The position numbers were made by a program, and so were the translations under genes. DNA of 64,000 nt from Bacteroidales bacterium (GTDB lineage: Bacteria > Bacteroidota > Bacteroidia > Bacteroidales > JAFGUD01), in NCBI GenBank assembly GCA_016938685.1, contig JAFGUD010000528.1:1-64000 (forward strand), written 5' to 3'. A model generated the notes under the pieces. That model did not search any database. It saw only the letters and a program-made list of their open reading frames with translations, and had not been told where the DNA came from. Positions 29,456 to 39,957 of the stretch are shown piece after piece (the stretch's first letter is position 1; every line of letters begins with the position of its first letter).

Positions 29456-29478
29456 GTCTATGTATTTGAATGTTTTGG

Positions 29479-29507
29479 CAAAAATAGTATAAAGTTTTTC
29501 GTTCCAA
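29479..29507 (-). promoter_or_regulatory. Bacteroidota-type promoter for lpxB
   Basis: minus strand TTG-N18-TATTTTTG. Confidence 0.6.
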
Positions 29508-29659
29508 TAAAATGTTCTTAAAAAACTTTAACGAAATATCAGGATTAAAATTAGAAAAAAAAAATATCTTTGCCGGAATAAAATTAAGAAAAATGCACGC
29601 TTTTAATTCGTTAGAGTGTTCATTTTAAAAAATATTGTTAAAATTTAAAAAATAGACAA

Positions 29660-31819
29660 ATGAAGAAAATTACAATTTTATTTATTAGTTTTATCTTGAT
29701 TTTCAGCTCTTTAGCAAAGGCTGACGAAGGGATGTGGTTTTTAGCTTTTTTGAACAAAAATTATGATCAAATGAAAGCTATGGGTCTCAAATTGACACCC
29801 GAAGATATCTACAGTATTAACAATTCAAGTTTAAAAGATGCTGTTGTAGCTTTAGATCACGGTAGTTGTACTGCAGAAATAGTTTCTGATAAAGGTTTAT
29901 TACTTACAAACCACCACTGTGGGTATGGCGAAATTCAAGCTCACAGTACTGTTGAACATGATTATCTTCAAGATGGATTTTGGGCTGCTTCTTTTGACGA
30001 AGAACTTCCAAATCCCGGAAAAACAGTTTCTTTTTTAATTGAAATGAGTGATGTTTCAGACCAAGTTTTATCGCAAGTTAATGATAAAATGAGCGAACAA
30101 ATGCGTGCTGATATGATTGAAAAAGCTATTCAAAAAATTCAGGCAGAAGCTGTTGCCGGTACTAATTACGAAGCTGAAGTTCAGGAAATGTTTGAAGGTA
30201 ATGCTTATTACTTATTCATTTATGAAACTTTTCGTGACATTCGTTTAGTTGGTGCTCCTCCTTCTTCAATAGGAAAATATGGTGGCGATACTGATAACTG
30301 GATGTGGCCTCGTCATACTGGTGATTTTTCTATTTTCAGAATTTATTGCGCACCTGACGGAAGTCCTGCTGATTATTCTACTGATAATGTGCCTTACACT
30401 CCTAAAAAATATTTAAAAGTTAGTATTGCCGGAGTTAACGAAGGTGATTTTGCTATGATTATGGGCTATCCCGGAACAACTAACAGATATTTAACTTCTT
30501 TTGAAGTTGAAGAAGTAATGAATCATGAAAATGCTATTCGTTATGAAGTTAGAACTACTAAATTGGATATTTTGAAAAAATATATGGACACAGATCCTGA
30601 AATTAAAATTCAATATGCAGCCAAATATGCTCAATCTGCTAACTATTGGAAATACTCTTGGGGACAAAATCTTGGTTTAGAAAATCTTGGAGTTGTTAAA
30701 AGAAAACAAAAGTTCGAGAAAAAACTTATGAAATGGGTCAAAAAAGATAAATCAAGACAAGAAAAATACGGCGAAATGTTAGATATAATTGAAAATTCAG
30801 TTACTAAACATACTGATGCTGATATTGCTCAAAATTATTGGTTCGAAGCTATTTATCTTGGTTCTGAAATTGAACAATTTGCTCTTGAAAATTTTGGTTT
30901 TTATCGCACACTTCAAAGCGAAGATCAAAATGCAATTGACAGCATGAAAGAAATCATGAAAGAAACCGGTGAAACTTATTTTAAAGATTACAATTCAGCA
31001 TTAGATAAAGAATTATTTGTTGCAATGTTTAAAATTTATATCGCAAAAGTCGGGGAAGAGTTTTATCCAAGTATCTATGACGATATTCAAGCTGATTATG
31101 ACGGAAGTATCGAAAGATATGCTGACGATTTGTTTAGTAAGTCAATTTTAACTGATGAAGATAGATATTTTGCGTTTTTAGAAAACCCAACTGCCGAAGC
31201 TTTTGGTAGCGATTTTGGTTTTGTTTATGCTTTTAGTGTACTACAAACTTATTGGGGAATTATGGACGCAAAAGATGCTGAAGATAAAGATTATACTAAA
31301 GGTCGTAGATTATTTGTTGATGCTTTCATGAAAATGTACGCTGAAAAAGATCCTGATCATTTGTATTATCCTGATGCTAATTCTACTCTTCGTCTTACTT
31401 ATGGTACTGTTGGTGGATATACTTATGAAAAAACTGTTTACAATTATTATACAACAGTTGACGAATATATGGCAAAAGAAGATCCTAAGAATGATGAGTT
31501 TTTTGTAACTGATAGAATGAAAAAATTATATGAGAAGAAAGATTGGGGTAGATATGCTTATCCTGACGGAACTCTTCGTATCGACTTTTTAACTAATAAT
31601 GATATAACAGGAGGAAACTCAGGTAGCCCTGTTTTGAACGGAAATGGAGAGCTTATTGGTCTTGCTTTTGACGGAAACTGGGAAGGAATGAGTGGCGATA
31701 TCGCTTTTGAAACTGAATACCAAAAAACAATTTGCGCAGACATTAAATATGTACTTTGGGTTATCGACAAATATGGCGAAGCACAGAGACTTATTGACGA
31801 AATGGAAATTGTTGAATAA
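29660..31819 (+). CDS. S46 family dipeptidyl-peptidase (DPP7/DPP11 family, DPP7-like)
   Basis: DEGMWFLAFL, SCTAEIVSDKGLLLTNHHCGY (catalytic His), TGGNSGSPVLNGNGELIGLAFDGNWEGMSGD (catalytic Ser). Confidence 0.94.
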   Translation: MKKITILFISFILIFSSLAKADEGMWFLAFLNKNYDQMKAMGLKLTPEDIYSINNSSLKDAVVALDHGSCTAEIVSDKGLLLTNHHCGYGEIQAHSTVEHDYLQDGFWAASFDEELPNPGKTVSFLIEMSDVSDQVLSQVNDKMSEQMRADMIEKAIQKIQAEAVAGTNYEAEVQEMFEGNAYYLFIYETFRDIRLVGAPPSSIGKYGGDTDNWMWPRHTGDFSIFRIYCAPDGSPADYSTDNVPYTPKKYLKVSIAGVNEGDFAMIMGYPGTTNRYLTSFEVEEVMNHENAIRYEVRTTKLDILKKYMDTDPEIKIQYAAKYAQSANYWKYSWGQNLGLENLGVVKRKQKFEKKLMKWVKKDKSRQEKYGEMLDIIENSVTKHTDADIAQNYWFEAIYLGSEIEQFALENFGFYRTLQSEDQNAIDSMKEIMKETGETYFKDYNSALDKELFVAMFKIYIAKVGEEFYPSIYDDIQADYDGSIERYADDLFSKSILTDEDRYFAFLENPTAEAFGSDFGFVYAFSVLQTYWGIMDAKDAEDKDYTKGRRLFVDAFMKMYAEKDPDHLYYPDANSTLRLTYGTVGGYTYEKTVYNYYTTVDEYMAKEDPKNDEFFVTDRMKKLYEKKDWGRYAYPDGTLRIDFLTNNDITGGNSGSPVLNGNGELIGLAFDGNWEGMSGDIAFETEYQKTICADIKYVLWVIDKYGEAQRLIDEMEIVE

Positions 31820-31825
31820 TTCATC

Positions 31826-31849
31826 AAGGGGCTTTGTGCCCCTTTTTTT
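31826..31849 (+). terminator. intrinsic terminator of S46 peptidase gene
   Basis: AAGGGGCTTTGTGCCCCTTTTTTT. Confidence 0.85.
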
Positions 31850-31952
31850 GTACCTAAAGAAGTAAAAAAAAGTTAAACATACTAGAAGTAGTACTGTTTA
31901 TCAATTGTTATCTATGACAGATTACAAGTATATGTCTTTTTTAAGAGAAAAC

Positions 31953-32040
31953 CAACTTTGTGCTACTCCAAAGAATGAGGAGTTTCTAACTCTATAAAAC
32001 TTATCGCAGTATAGACTCCTCCTTTAGTCGGAGTGACAAA
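31953..32040. repeat. dispersed palindromic repeat, copy B
   Basis: CAACTTTGTGCTACTCCAAAGAATGAGGAGTTTCTAACTC...AGACTCCTCCTTTAGTCGGAGTGACAAA; same element as 11056-11147. Confidence 0.85.
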
Positions 32041-32149
32041 CAAAGAAATCTGTCGTTATACTTTTAAGTAAAATTATTTTCGCTTGGCACTCGCAATGAC
32101 GAAAATAGTTGTCGAATGAAAATAATAATGTAACTGTTTTAATATCCAA

Positions 32150-32184
32150 ATAATTATTAATTATCAATTATAAACTATTAATTG
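32150..32184. repeat. degenerate 7-bp tandem repeat (TAATTAT/CAATTAT) just upstream of guaB
   Basis: TAATTAT TAATTAT CAATTAT AAACTAT TAATTG. Confidence 0.75.
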
Positions 32185-32191
32185 CTCAAAA

Positions 32192-33664
32192 ATGTCTTTT
32201 TTTACAGAACGAATAACAGAAGAAGCTTTAACATTTGACGATGTGCTTCTAATTCCTGCATATTCACAAGTTTTGCCTCGCAATGTTGAGGTTAAAACAA
32301 AATTTAGCAGGAACATTTCTCTTAATATGCCTATAATATCGGCTGCAATGGATACTGTTACCGAAAGTGCAATGGCAATTGCTATTGCTCGTGAAGGAGG
32401 AATTGGTGTTATCCATAAAAATATGAGTATCGAACGTCAGGCGCAAGAAGTACGCAAAGTAAAACGTGCCGAAAATGGAATGATAATCGATCCGGTTACC
32501 ATTACCAAAGATAAAACAGTTGGTGATGCTTTGGACTTAATGAATAGGTACAAAATAGGAGGAATACCGGTTACTGATAAAAACGGGAGACTAATTGGAA
32601 TTGTAACTAATCGAGATCTTCGTTTTCAACGTGATACAAATCAAAAAATTAGTGTTGTAATGACCACTGAAAACTTGATTGTTACAAGTATGAATATTGA
32701 TTTGGAAGACGCTGCCGATATTCTACAAAAGCATAAAATTGAAAAACTTCCGGTAACCGATTCCGACGGAAGATTAATCGGTTTGATTACTTACAAAGAT
32801 ATTACAAAAGCCAAAGATCGTCCATTTGCAAGTAAAGACGACAAAGGTCAGCTTCTTGTTGCTGCGGCTGTTGGAATTGGGGCTGATACTCCTGCCAGAG
32901 CAAAAGCACTTGTTGAAGCTGGTGTTGATGCTATTGTAATTGATACTGCACATGGTCATAGCCAAGGTGTGCTTACAACCTTACGCGACTTAAAAGCAAA
33001 ATTTGGAGCACAAGTTGATTTGGTTGTTGGAAATATAGCTACAAGTCAGGCTGCAATTATGCTTGCCGAAGCCGGAGCCGATGCAGTAAAAGTTGGAATT
33101 GGTCCGGGTTCTATTTGTACAACCAGAGTTGTTGCCGGAGTTGGTGTTGCGCAAGTTAGTGCAATTTTTAATGTTTCAGAAGCCTTGTTGGGACTTGATA
33201 TTCCTGTTATTGCTGATGGTGGCGTTAGGTATTCCGGTGATATTGTAAAAGCACTTGCAGCAGGAGCTTCAACAGTTATGGCAGGTTCTTTATTTGCCGG
33301 AGTTGATGAGTCGCCGGGTGAAACAATTATTTATCAAGGCAGAAAATATAAAAATTATCGTGGAATGGGCTCTGTTGAAGCTATGCAACAAGGTTCAAAA
33401 GACCGATATTTTCAGGATATGGAAGACGAAATCTCAAAACTTGTTCCCGAAGGAATTGTTTCTCGTGTGCCATACAAAGGGCTTTTGGGCGAGGTGTTTT
33501 ATCAAATGGTTGGCGGTTTAAAAGCCGGAATGGGATATTGCGGAGCTCAAACTTTAAAAGATTTAAGAAAAGCTAAATTTGTTAAAATTACAAACGCCGG
33601 AATGGTAGAAAGTCATCCTCACGACGTAACAATTACAAGAGAAGCACCAAACTATTCAAGATAG
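32192..33664 (+). CDS. guaB: inosine-5'-monophosphate dehydrogenase
   Basis: [16 protein letters not shown] pair, [40 protein letters not shown]. Confidence 0.98.
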   Translation: MSFFTERITEEALTFDDVLLIPAYSQVLPRNVEVKTKFSRNISLNMPIISAAMDTVTESAMAIAIAREGGIGVIHKNMSIERQAQEVRKVKRAENGMIIDPVTITKDKTVGDALDLMNRYKIGGIPVTDKNGRLIGIVTNRDLRFQRDTNQKISVVMTTENLIVTSMNIDLEDAADILQKHKIEKLPVTDSDGRLIGLITYKDITKAKDRPFASKDDKGQLLVAAAVGIGADTPARAKALVEAGVDAIVIDTAHGHSQGVLTTLRDLKAKFGAQVDLVVGNIATSQAAIMLAEAGADAVKVGIGPGSICTTRVVAGVGVAQVSAIFNVSEALLGLDIPVIADGGVRYSGDIVKALAAGASTVMAGSLFAGVDESPGETIIYQGRKYKNYRGMGSVEAMQQGSKDRYFQDMEDEISKLVPEGIVSRVPYKGLLGEVFYQMVGGLKAGMGYCGAQTLKDLRKAKFVKITNAGMVESHPHDVTITREAPNYSR

Positions 33665-33674
33665 AAAAAATAAG

Positions 33675-33720
33675 GAGATGTTGAAATAATCTGTGTCAAA
33701 AAATCAACATCTCTTTTTTT
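33675..33720 (+). terminator. intrinsic terminator of guaB with a repeat-like loop
   Basis: GAGATGTTGA ... TCAACATCTC TTTTTTT; loop carries AATAATCTGTG. Confidence 0.75.
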
Positions 33721-33895
33721 AGAAAATCCAGAAAAAATCTTTTGCTTAAGAAAAGAAATAATCTGTGAATCTCCCGAAATAAGTTCGGGACAAGTAGAGT
33801 AAAAAAAATCTGTGAATCAGTGGCAAAAAAAGAAAAAATCTGTGAACTTAGCAAAGCGGTCTCTCGAAGTAATCTGTGTCTGATAAAAAGAAAAA
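33685..33895. repeat. cluster of five ATCTGTG(A/T) repeat copies between guaB and sbcD
   Basis: ATCTGTG at 33689, 33761, 33808, 33838, 33872; related AATCTGTGAATCTGTGGC at 49933-49950. Confidence 0.7.
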
Positions 33896-33899
33896 ATCA

Positions 33900-35111
33900 T
33901 TATTCATTATAAAGAAAATTACTCACCAATTCATTAAAAGTACCCAAAAGATTCTCTTTTTCTTCCTCATTAACATCGTCCAAAATATGTTCGAAAATTT
34001 CCTCAGGTTTTAGATCATTTAGAGAAACATTTTTTTCAAATTTTTTCTCAATTTCGCTTTGAATATCTTTGTGAGTGTAGCGTAGTTTAATTATTTCAAT
34101 GTTTTTTGAAGTATCTCTTATTGTGTTAATTTTCATTTCCATAAGTGGATCAATTTTATCTTCAATAACTTCTACCGAAGCCCAGGCTTTTAATTGTTTA
34201 TTTTCGTTGTAACTGTCTAATTTTTCCTCAATTTCTTTAAAACTTCCTTTTAATGACAATAAATCTCTGAAAACAGGAATAAAAACAATTTCAACTTTTG
34301 GTTCATTTGAGCTAAAATCAATTATTACAACCTGATTTTTATTTCTTATTTCACCAAAATTCATGTGAATAGGACTGCCCGAAAAGCGAACAGTTTCTCT
34401 TTTTCCCACTCTCATAGGTTTGTGGATATGCCCAAGAGCAATATAATCAAAAATATCCGGCAATTGTGAATAGCTAACTTGTTGTAAACCACCAATAAAA
34501 ATTTCTTTTTCTTCGTCGCTCATATCCGAAACATCATTTACAAATAAATGCCCGGTAGCAATAATAGGAACATTATTTTCATTTAATTCTAAGGCTTTTT
34601 TGCCAATTTCAGAATAAAAATTTTCAATTCCTTTGCCGATTTGATTTATACGTTCTTTGTAATCCGAGCCTGAAATTGAAGTTCTAAGGTCTTTTTCTCT
34701 TAAAAAAGGCACAGCACAAATAATAAGCTCAGTTTTTTCGTCTTTATTTTTTATTTTAATAATTAAGTCATCAATATTTTCAGTTACTCCGCCTATTACC
34801 GAAATATTCATTATTTCAAGCAACTCTTTTGGCGCATTTATAGTTGAAACAGAATCATGATTTCCTCCGGTAATAATAACTTGTTTTAGTTTTGTGCTAC
34901 TCAAACGGTATAAAGTTCTGTAATAAAGAGATAGTGAATTATTTCCGGGGAAAGGATTGTTAAAAATATCGCCCGCAACAATTAAAACATCAATTGAATT
35001 ATTGTTAATAGTGTCAATAAGCCAGTCGAAGAAATATTCAAGAGTTTCGTTTAGTTGTTTATCTTCAATTTTTCTTCCAATGTGCCAGTCAGATGTATGT
35101 AAAATTTTCAT
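33900..35111 (-). CDS. sbcD: exonuclease subunit SbcD (metallophosphoesterase)
   Basis: MKILHTSDWHIGRK, VAGDIFNN, ITGGNHDS, IALGHIHKP. Confidence 0.93.
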   Translation of the reverse strand: MKILHTSDWHIGRKIEDKQLNETLEYFFDWLIDTINNNSIDVLIVAGDIFNNPFPGNNSLSLYYRTLYRLSSTKLKQVIITGGNHDSVSTINAPKELLEIMNISVIGGVTENIDDLIIKIKNKDEKTELIICAVPFLREKDLRTSISGSDYKERINQIGKGIENFYSEIGKKALELNENNVPIIATGHLFVNDVSDMSDEEKEIFIGGLQQVSYSQLPDIFDYIALGHIHKPMRVGKRETVRFSGSPIHMNFGEIRNKNQVVIIDFSSNEPKVEIVFIPVFRDLLSLKGSFKEIEEKLDSYNENKQLKAWASVEVIEDKIDPLMEMKINTIRDTSKNIEIIKLRYTHKDIQSEIEKKFEKNVSLNDLKPEEIFEHILDDVNEEEKENLLGTFNELVSNFLYNE

Positions 35112-35163
35112 ATTATTCTTAAATAAAAAATATCGACTAAATTACGTCTTTTTTTAAAACAAA

Positions 35164-35190
35164 AAAACCGAAAGTTGAGCTTTCGGTTTT
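35164..35190 (-). terminator. intrinsic terminator, downstream of icd on the minus strand
   Basis: AAAACCGAAAG-TTGAG-CTTTCGGTTTT with T-rich tract on the minus strand. Confidence 0.75.
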
Positions 35191-35324
35191 TGATATATTG
35201 AATAATAATAATTTTCACGTAATTGTTAAGAGATAATATAGTTACTTTGTGAAAATTAAGTATTGGTTTTCATAAATAAAACTTTTTACATTAAGAACTT
35301 TCAAACTTTACAAACTCCAGGAAT

Positions 35325-37604
35325 TTATTTAATAGAATTGATAATAGCGTTTAAAGTTTCACTTGGGCGCATCGCTTTTTCAGCTAATTCATCATTCGGT
35401 AAATAATATCCGCCAATATTTGTTGCTTTTCCTTCTTCTGCTGCTATTTCTGCCAAAATAGTTGATTCGCTGCTAATTAGTTTTTCAGCAATATTTATGA
35501 ATTTTTCTTTCAACTCTATATCTTCACTTTGTTCAACCAGATTTTTAGCCCAATATTGAGCAAGGAAAAAATGACTTCCTCTGTTGTCCAATTCGCCGGC
35601 TTTTCTTGAAGGCGATTTTTGATTTTCTAAATATGAACCAACTGCTTTATCAAGAGCTTTTGCAAGCACTAAAGCCTTTGGATTGTCATACTTTTTGGCT
35701 AAATGTTCTAAAGAAACTGTTAGCGCTAAAAATTCTCCAAGTGAATCCCAACGAAGATGTCCTTCTGAAAGGAATTGATGAACGTGTTTAGGAGCAGAAC
35801 CGCCTGCTCCGGTTTCAAATAATCCGCCACCGTTAAGCAAAGGAACAACAGAAAGCATTCTTGCACTTGTTCCTAATTCTATAATTGGGAAAAGGTCTGT
35901 TAAGTAATCTCTTAGAACATTTCCTGTTACGCTAATTGTGTTTTTACCGGCTCTTGCTCTTTCTAAGGTGAATTTAATAGCATCGTCAGGTGACAAAATT
36001 TGAATGTCAAGCCCTGATAAATCGTAGTTTTGAATATATTGGTTAACTTTTTCTATAATTCTTGCATCGTGAGCTCTGTTTTTATCTAACCAGAAAATAG
36101 CAGAATCGCCTGTTGATCTGGCTCTTTCAACAGCTAATCTAACCCAGTCCTGAACAGGAATATCTTTTACTCTTGACATTCTCCAAATGTCGCCTTCTTC
36201 TACTTTGTGTTCCATCAAAATATTTCCTTCGGAGTCCAAAACTTTAACAAAACCATCAGCCGGAACTTCAAAAGTAGTTGGGTGAGAACCATATTCTTCT
36301 GCTTTTTGAGCCATCAAACCAACATTTGAAACAGCCCCCATTGTTGCAGGATTAAATTGACCATTGATGTTACAGTCGTCTATAACTTGTTGATAAATAG
36401 TAGAATAACATCTATCAGGAATAATTGCTTTTACGTCTTGTAATTTTCCGCTTGGTCCCCACATTTTACCGCCATCACGAATAACAACCGGCATCGAAGC
36501 GTCTATAATAATATCATTTGGAACATGAAGATTAGTTATTCCTTTGTCGGAATCAACCATTGCTATTTCAGGTCTGATTTTATACAAATCTTCGATGTCT
36601 TTCTTTATTTCTGCTTGTTTTTCAGGTGAAAGTTTATTTAGTTTGTTATATAAATCGCCAAGTCCATTATTTTTATTAAATCCAATTTCTTTCAAAGAAT
36701 CAGAATGTTTGTCAAAAACTTCTTTGTAGAAAACATCAACAGCATGTCCAAAAAGAACAGGATCCGAAATTTTCATCATTGTTGCTTTTAAGTGCAATGA
36801 AAATAAAACGCCTTTTTCTTTGGCATCTGTTATTTGTTCTGCGTAAAAGTTTTTCAGTGCTTTTTTGCTCATAAAAGTACCGTCAAGAACTTCTCCTTCG
36901 GTTGATTTAAGTCCGCTTTTTAATGTCTTTTTGTTGTCATTTTCATCAATAAATTCAATGCTGAATTCAGTTGCTGTTTTAGTAACAATCGATTTTTCAT
37001 TCCCGTAAAAATCGTTATTAGACATTGAAGAAACATGAGTTTTAGAATTTTCGCCCCAAGGTTTCATCATTCTATGAGGATTTTTTTGAGCAAATTCCTT
37101 TACCGATGCAGCAGCTCTTCTGTCCGAGTTTCCTTGTCTAAGTACAGGATTAACAGCACTTCCCAAAACTTTAGCAAAACGATTTATTAATTCTTTTTCT
37201 TCTTCAGTTTTTGGCTCTTCGGGATAATTAGGAATATTATAACCTTTTTCTTGAAGTTCTTTGATTGCATCTTTTAGTTGAGGAATTGAAGCACTAATGT
37301 TAGGGAGTTTAATAATATTTGCTTCCGGTTTTAATGCTAATTCGCCAAGTTGTGCTAAGAAATCAGGAATTCTTTCTTCTTCTTTTAAGTTTTCCGGGAA
37401 ATTGGCAATTATTCTTCCTGCCAGAGAAATATCTCTGGTTTCTACAACAACATTTGCGGCTTTTGTAAAAGCGTTTACAATTGGGAGTAGGGAATAAGTT
37501 GCCAAAGCAGGAGCTTCGTCAATTTTTGTCCAGATAATTTTTGCAGTTTCTTGTGTCATGGGTATAATGTTTAATTTTTTATGTGTACTAAAAAAGATAT
37601 GCAA
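35325..37604 (-). CDS. icd: NADP-dependent isocitrate dehydrogenase, monomeric type (start may be 37559)
   Basis: about 740 aa; [34 protein letters not shown], monomeric IDH motifs throughout. Confidence 0.95.
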   Translation of the reverse strand: MHIFFSTHKKLNIIPMTQETAKIIWTKIDEAPALATYSLLPIVNAFTKAANVVVETRDISLAGRIIANFPENLKEEERIPDFLAQLGELALKPEANIIKLPNISASIPQLKDAIKELQEKGYNIPNYPEEPKTEEEKELINRFAKVLGSAVNPVLRQGNSDRRAAASVKEFAQKNPHRMMKPWGENSKTHVSSMSNNDFYGNEKSIVTKTATEFSIEFIDENDNKKTLKSGLKSTEGEVLDGTFMSKKALKNFYAEQITDAKEKGVLFSLHLKATMMKISDPVLFGHAVDVFYKEVFDKHSDSLKEIGFNKNNGLGDLYNKLNKLSPEKQAEIKKDIEDLYKIRPEIAMVDSDKGITNLHVPNDIIIDASMPVVIRDGGKMWGPSGKLQDVKAIIPDRCYSTIYQQVIDDCNINGQFNPATMGAVSNVGLMAQKAEEYGSHPTTFEVPADGFVKVLDSEGNILMEHKVEEGDIWRMSRVKDIPVQDWVRLAVERARSTGDSAIFWLDKNRAHDARIIEKVNQYIQNYDLSGLDIQILSPDDAIKFTLERARAGKNTISVTGNVLRDYLTDLFPIIELGTSARMLSVVPLLNGGGLFETGAGGSAPKHVHQFLSEGHLRWDSLGEFLALTVSLEHLAKKYDNPKALVLAKALDKAVGSYLENQKSPSRKAGELDNRGSHFFLAQYWAKNLVEQSEDIELKEKFINIAEKLISSESTILAEIAAEEGKATNIGGYYLPNDELAEKAMRPSETLNAIINSIK

Positions 37605-37785
37605 CTAATTGTATTTTTCGGCAAATTTAAAATAATTCAATTATACAAAAAATAAAATGCAGTATGATTTATTTTCGTCAAAAAAACTAATATTAATTTT
37701 ACGTTAACTTTGGTTAATCAAATTTTTTCTTTTACTTTTACTACATACTTTTGTCGCTTGGGAATTTTGCGTAAAAAATGTTATT

Positions 37786-39729
37786 ATGAGTTATTTAAAC
37801 TTTGATAAACAGCAGCTTATCAATCTGAATTATTCTCTTAAAAGAGAACTAATCCGTTCAAACAGAGCCGGATCGTATTCTAGTACAACAATTACTTTTT
37901 GTAATACAAGAAAATATCATGGCTTGTTAATTTGTCCTTTGGAACAACTTGACGGAGAAAAACATGTGTTAATTTCGTCGCTTGATGAAACTATTATACA
38001 ACATGAAAGGGAGTTTCATATAGGTAGTCGAAAATATCCTGTGGAATATCATCCATTAGGGCATAAATATATCTTTGATTTTCACTCAGAGCCAATACCA
38101 ACTCACGTTTTTTGGGTTGGAGGCGTACAACTTAAAAAAGAAATTTTATTATCTGAGGAACAAGAACAAATTCTCATCAGATATACTCTTGTTGATGCTC
38201 ATTCTCCTACCAGAATTAGATTTCAACCATATTTAGCTTTCAGACAAATACACAAACTCAGCAAAGCAAACATGGACGTGAATACAAAATACGAAGAGGT
38301 AGAAAATGGTATCAGAGTAAAATTATACAATGGATATCCGTTTCTTTATCTTCAAACGTCAAAAAAATTCGATTATATTCATGCTCCTGATTGGTATTAC
38401 AATGTGCAATATCTCGAAGAAGAAAAACGTGGATATGAATCTCTTGAAGATTTGATGGCTATCGGTTTTTTTGAGGCAGCTCTAAAAAAAGGTGAAAGCA
38501 TTGTTTTTGCTATTGGGACAGAAGAAGCAGAATCTCAAAATCTTAAAAAAAGGTTTGCTGCCGAAGTTAAGAAAAGAACACCAAGATCAAGCTTTGAAAA
38601 TAATTTGGAAAACGCAGCTCAGCAATTTTTTGTCAAAAAAAATAACAAAACATATATAACTGCAGGATTTCCATGGTTTGGAGTTTGGTCAAGAGATACT
38701 TTTATTTCTCTACCGGGACTTTCATTGGCCAGAAATGACACCAAAACTGCCTTAAATGTTCTTGATACAATGTCGAAAGAACTTAGAAATGGCCTTTTCC
38801 CTAATATTGGGACAGGAGTGAATGCTGACTTAAATTCTGTAGATGCTCCTCTTTGGTATATTTGGGCAATTCATAAATATGTAGATCATGTTGGGTCTTT
38901 TGCTAATATATGGAAATTGTACGGAGATAAAATGGTTGAAATTCTTTCTTCCTATAAGCGTGGTACAAATTACAACATAAAAATGCAGGATAATGGATTA
39001 ATTTATGCCGGAGAAAAAGGAAAAGCTTTAACATGGATGGATAGTGTTGTTGCCGGAAAACCCGTAACTCCAAGAATAGGTTTTGATGTGGAAGTTAATG
39101 CTTTGTGGTATAATGCTGTAATGTTTGTTATTGAAGCTGCAAGAAAATCCAGAAAAAAAGAAATAGTGGAAGAGTGGGAATCAATTCCTGAAAAAATTAA
39201 AAATTCTTTTATTGATGTTTTTTGGGATAATGACAAAGGTTATTTAGCAGATTATGTTGATGAAAATGGAAAAAATTGGGATGTTAGACCAAATCAGGTA
39301 ATAGCTACTTCTATGCCTTATTCAATGTTAACACCGGAACAATCTCAAAGTGTGCTTAAAATTATTGAAAAAGAATTGCTAACATCAAAAGGTTTGCGTT
39401 CACTTTCTCCAAAAAATCCGGCATACAAAGGACGATACGAAGGAGACCAAACAGACAGAGATTTAGCTTATCATCAAGGTACAGTTTGGCCGTGGCTACT
39501 TGGACATTTTGTTGAAGGATATTTGAAAATTCATGAAAAAAGAGGTTTGCATTTTGTTGAAAAATTATTTCATGGATTTGAAGAAGAAATGACTAACGCA
39601 GGGATCGGAACTATATCCGAAATTTATGACGGAGATCCTCCTCATGAAGCTGGTGGTGCAATTTCACAGGCATGGAGTGTTGCGGAAATTTTACGGATTA
39701 AATGTTTAATTGATAATTATAAAAAATAA
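37786..39729 (+). CDS. glycogen debranching enzyme (amylo-alpha-1,6-glucosidase family)
   Basis: SNRAGSYSSTTITFCNTRKYHGLLI, FPWFGVWSRDTFISLPGL, RPNQVIATSMPYSML, YHQGTVWPWLLGHFVEGYLK. Confidence 0.92.
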   Translation: MSYLNFDKQQLINLNYSLKRELIRSNRAGSYSSTTITFCNTRKYHGLLICPLEQLDGEKHVLISSLDETIIQHEREFHIGSRKYPVEYHPLGHKYIFDFHSEPIPTHVFWVGGVQLKKEILLSEEQEQILIRYTLVDAHSPTRIRFQPYLAFRQIHKLSKANMDVNTKYEEVENGIRVKLYNGYPFLYLQTSKKFDYIHAPDWYYNVQYLEEEKRGYESLEDLMAIGFFEAALKKGESIVFAIGTEEAESQNLKKRFAAEVKKRTPRSSFENNLENAAQQFFVKKNNKTYITAGFPWFGVWSRDTFISLPGLSLARNDTKTALNVLDTMSKELRNGLFPNIGTGVNADLNSVDAPLWYIWAIHKYVDHVGSFANIWKLYGDKMVEILSSYKRGTNYNIKMQDNGLIYAGEKGKALTWMDSVVAGKPVTPRIGFDVEVNALWYNAVMFVIEAARKSRKKEIVEEWESIPEKIKNSFIDVFWDNDKGYLADYVDENGKNWDVRPNQVIATSMPYSMLTPEQSQSVLKIIEKELLTSKGLRSLSPKNPAYKGRYEGDQTDRDLAYHQGTVWPWLLGHFVEGYLKIHEKRGLHFVEKLFHGFEEEMTNAGIGTISEIYDGDPPHEAGGAISQAWSVAEILRIKCLIDNYKK

Positions 39730-39957
39730 ATTACTGAAAAATATTAGCCTGAATTATTTACATAATTCAGGAGTTATAACGCTAAATGTTTAAAGTTATT
39801 GAATTTTTTGTTTTTTATTTAGCCCAAATTTGGGATAAAAAACATTAAATAAAAATTTACATAAATTTTTGACTTTCAGTTTTATATGTTTTCAACTCCA
39901 CATTATTTTTAGTAATGCGGGTTATTTATTCAGTATTCATTATTCAAAATAAAAAAA

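Noticed and set aside
29660-31819. Assignment of the S46 peptidase to DPP11
   Set aside because: The FDGNWEG segment near the catalytic Ser looks more like the DPP7 type than the Arg-containing DPP11 type as I recall it; specificity left open.
32076-32106. ATTTTCG...CGAAAAT hairpin containing CTTGGCACTCGCAATGA
   Set aside because: Noted as a likely common dispersed fragment next to the palindromic repeat, but only one copy is seen in this window, so no separate claim is made.
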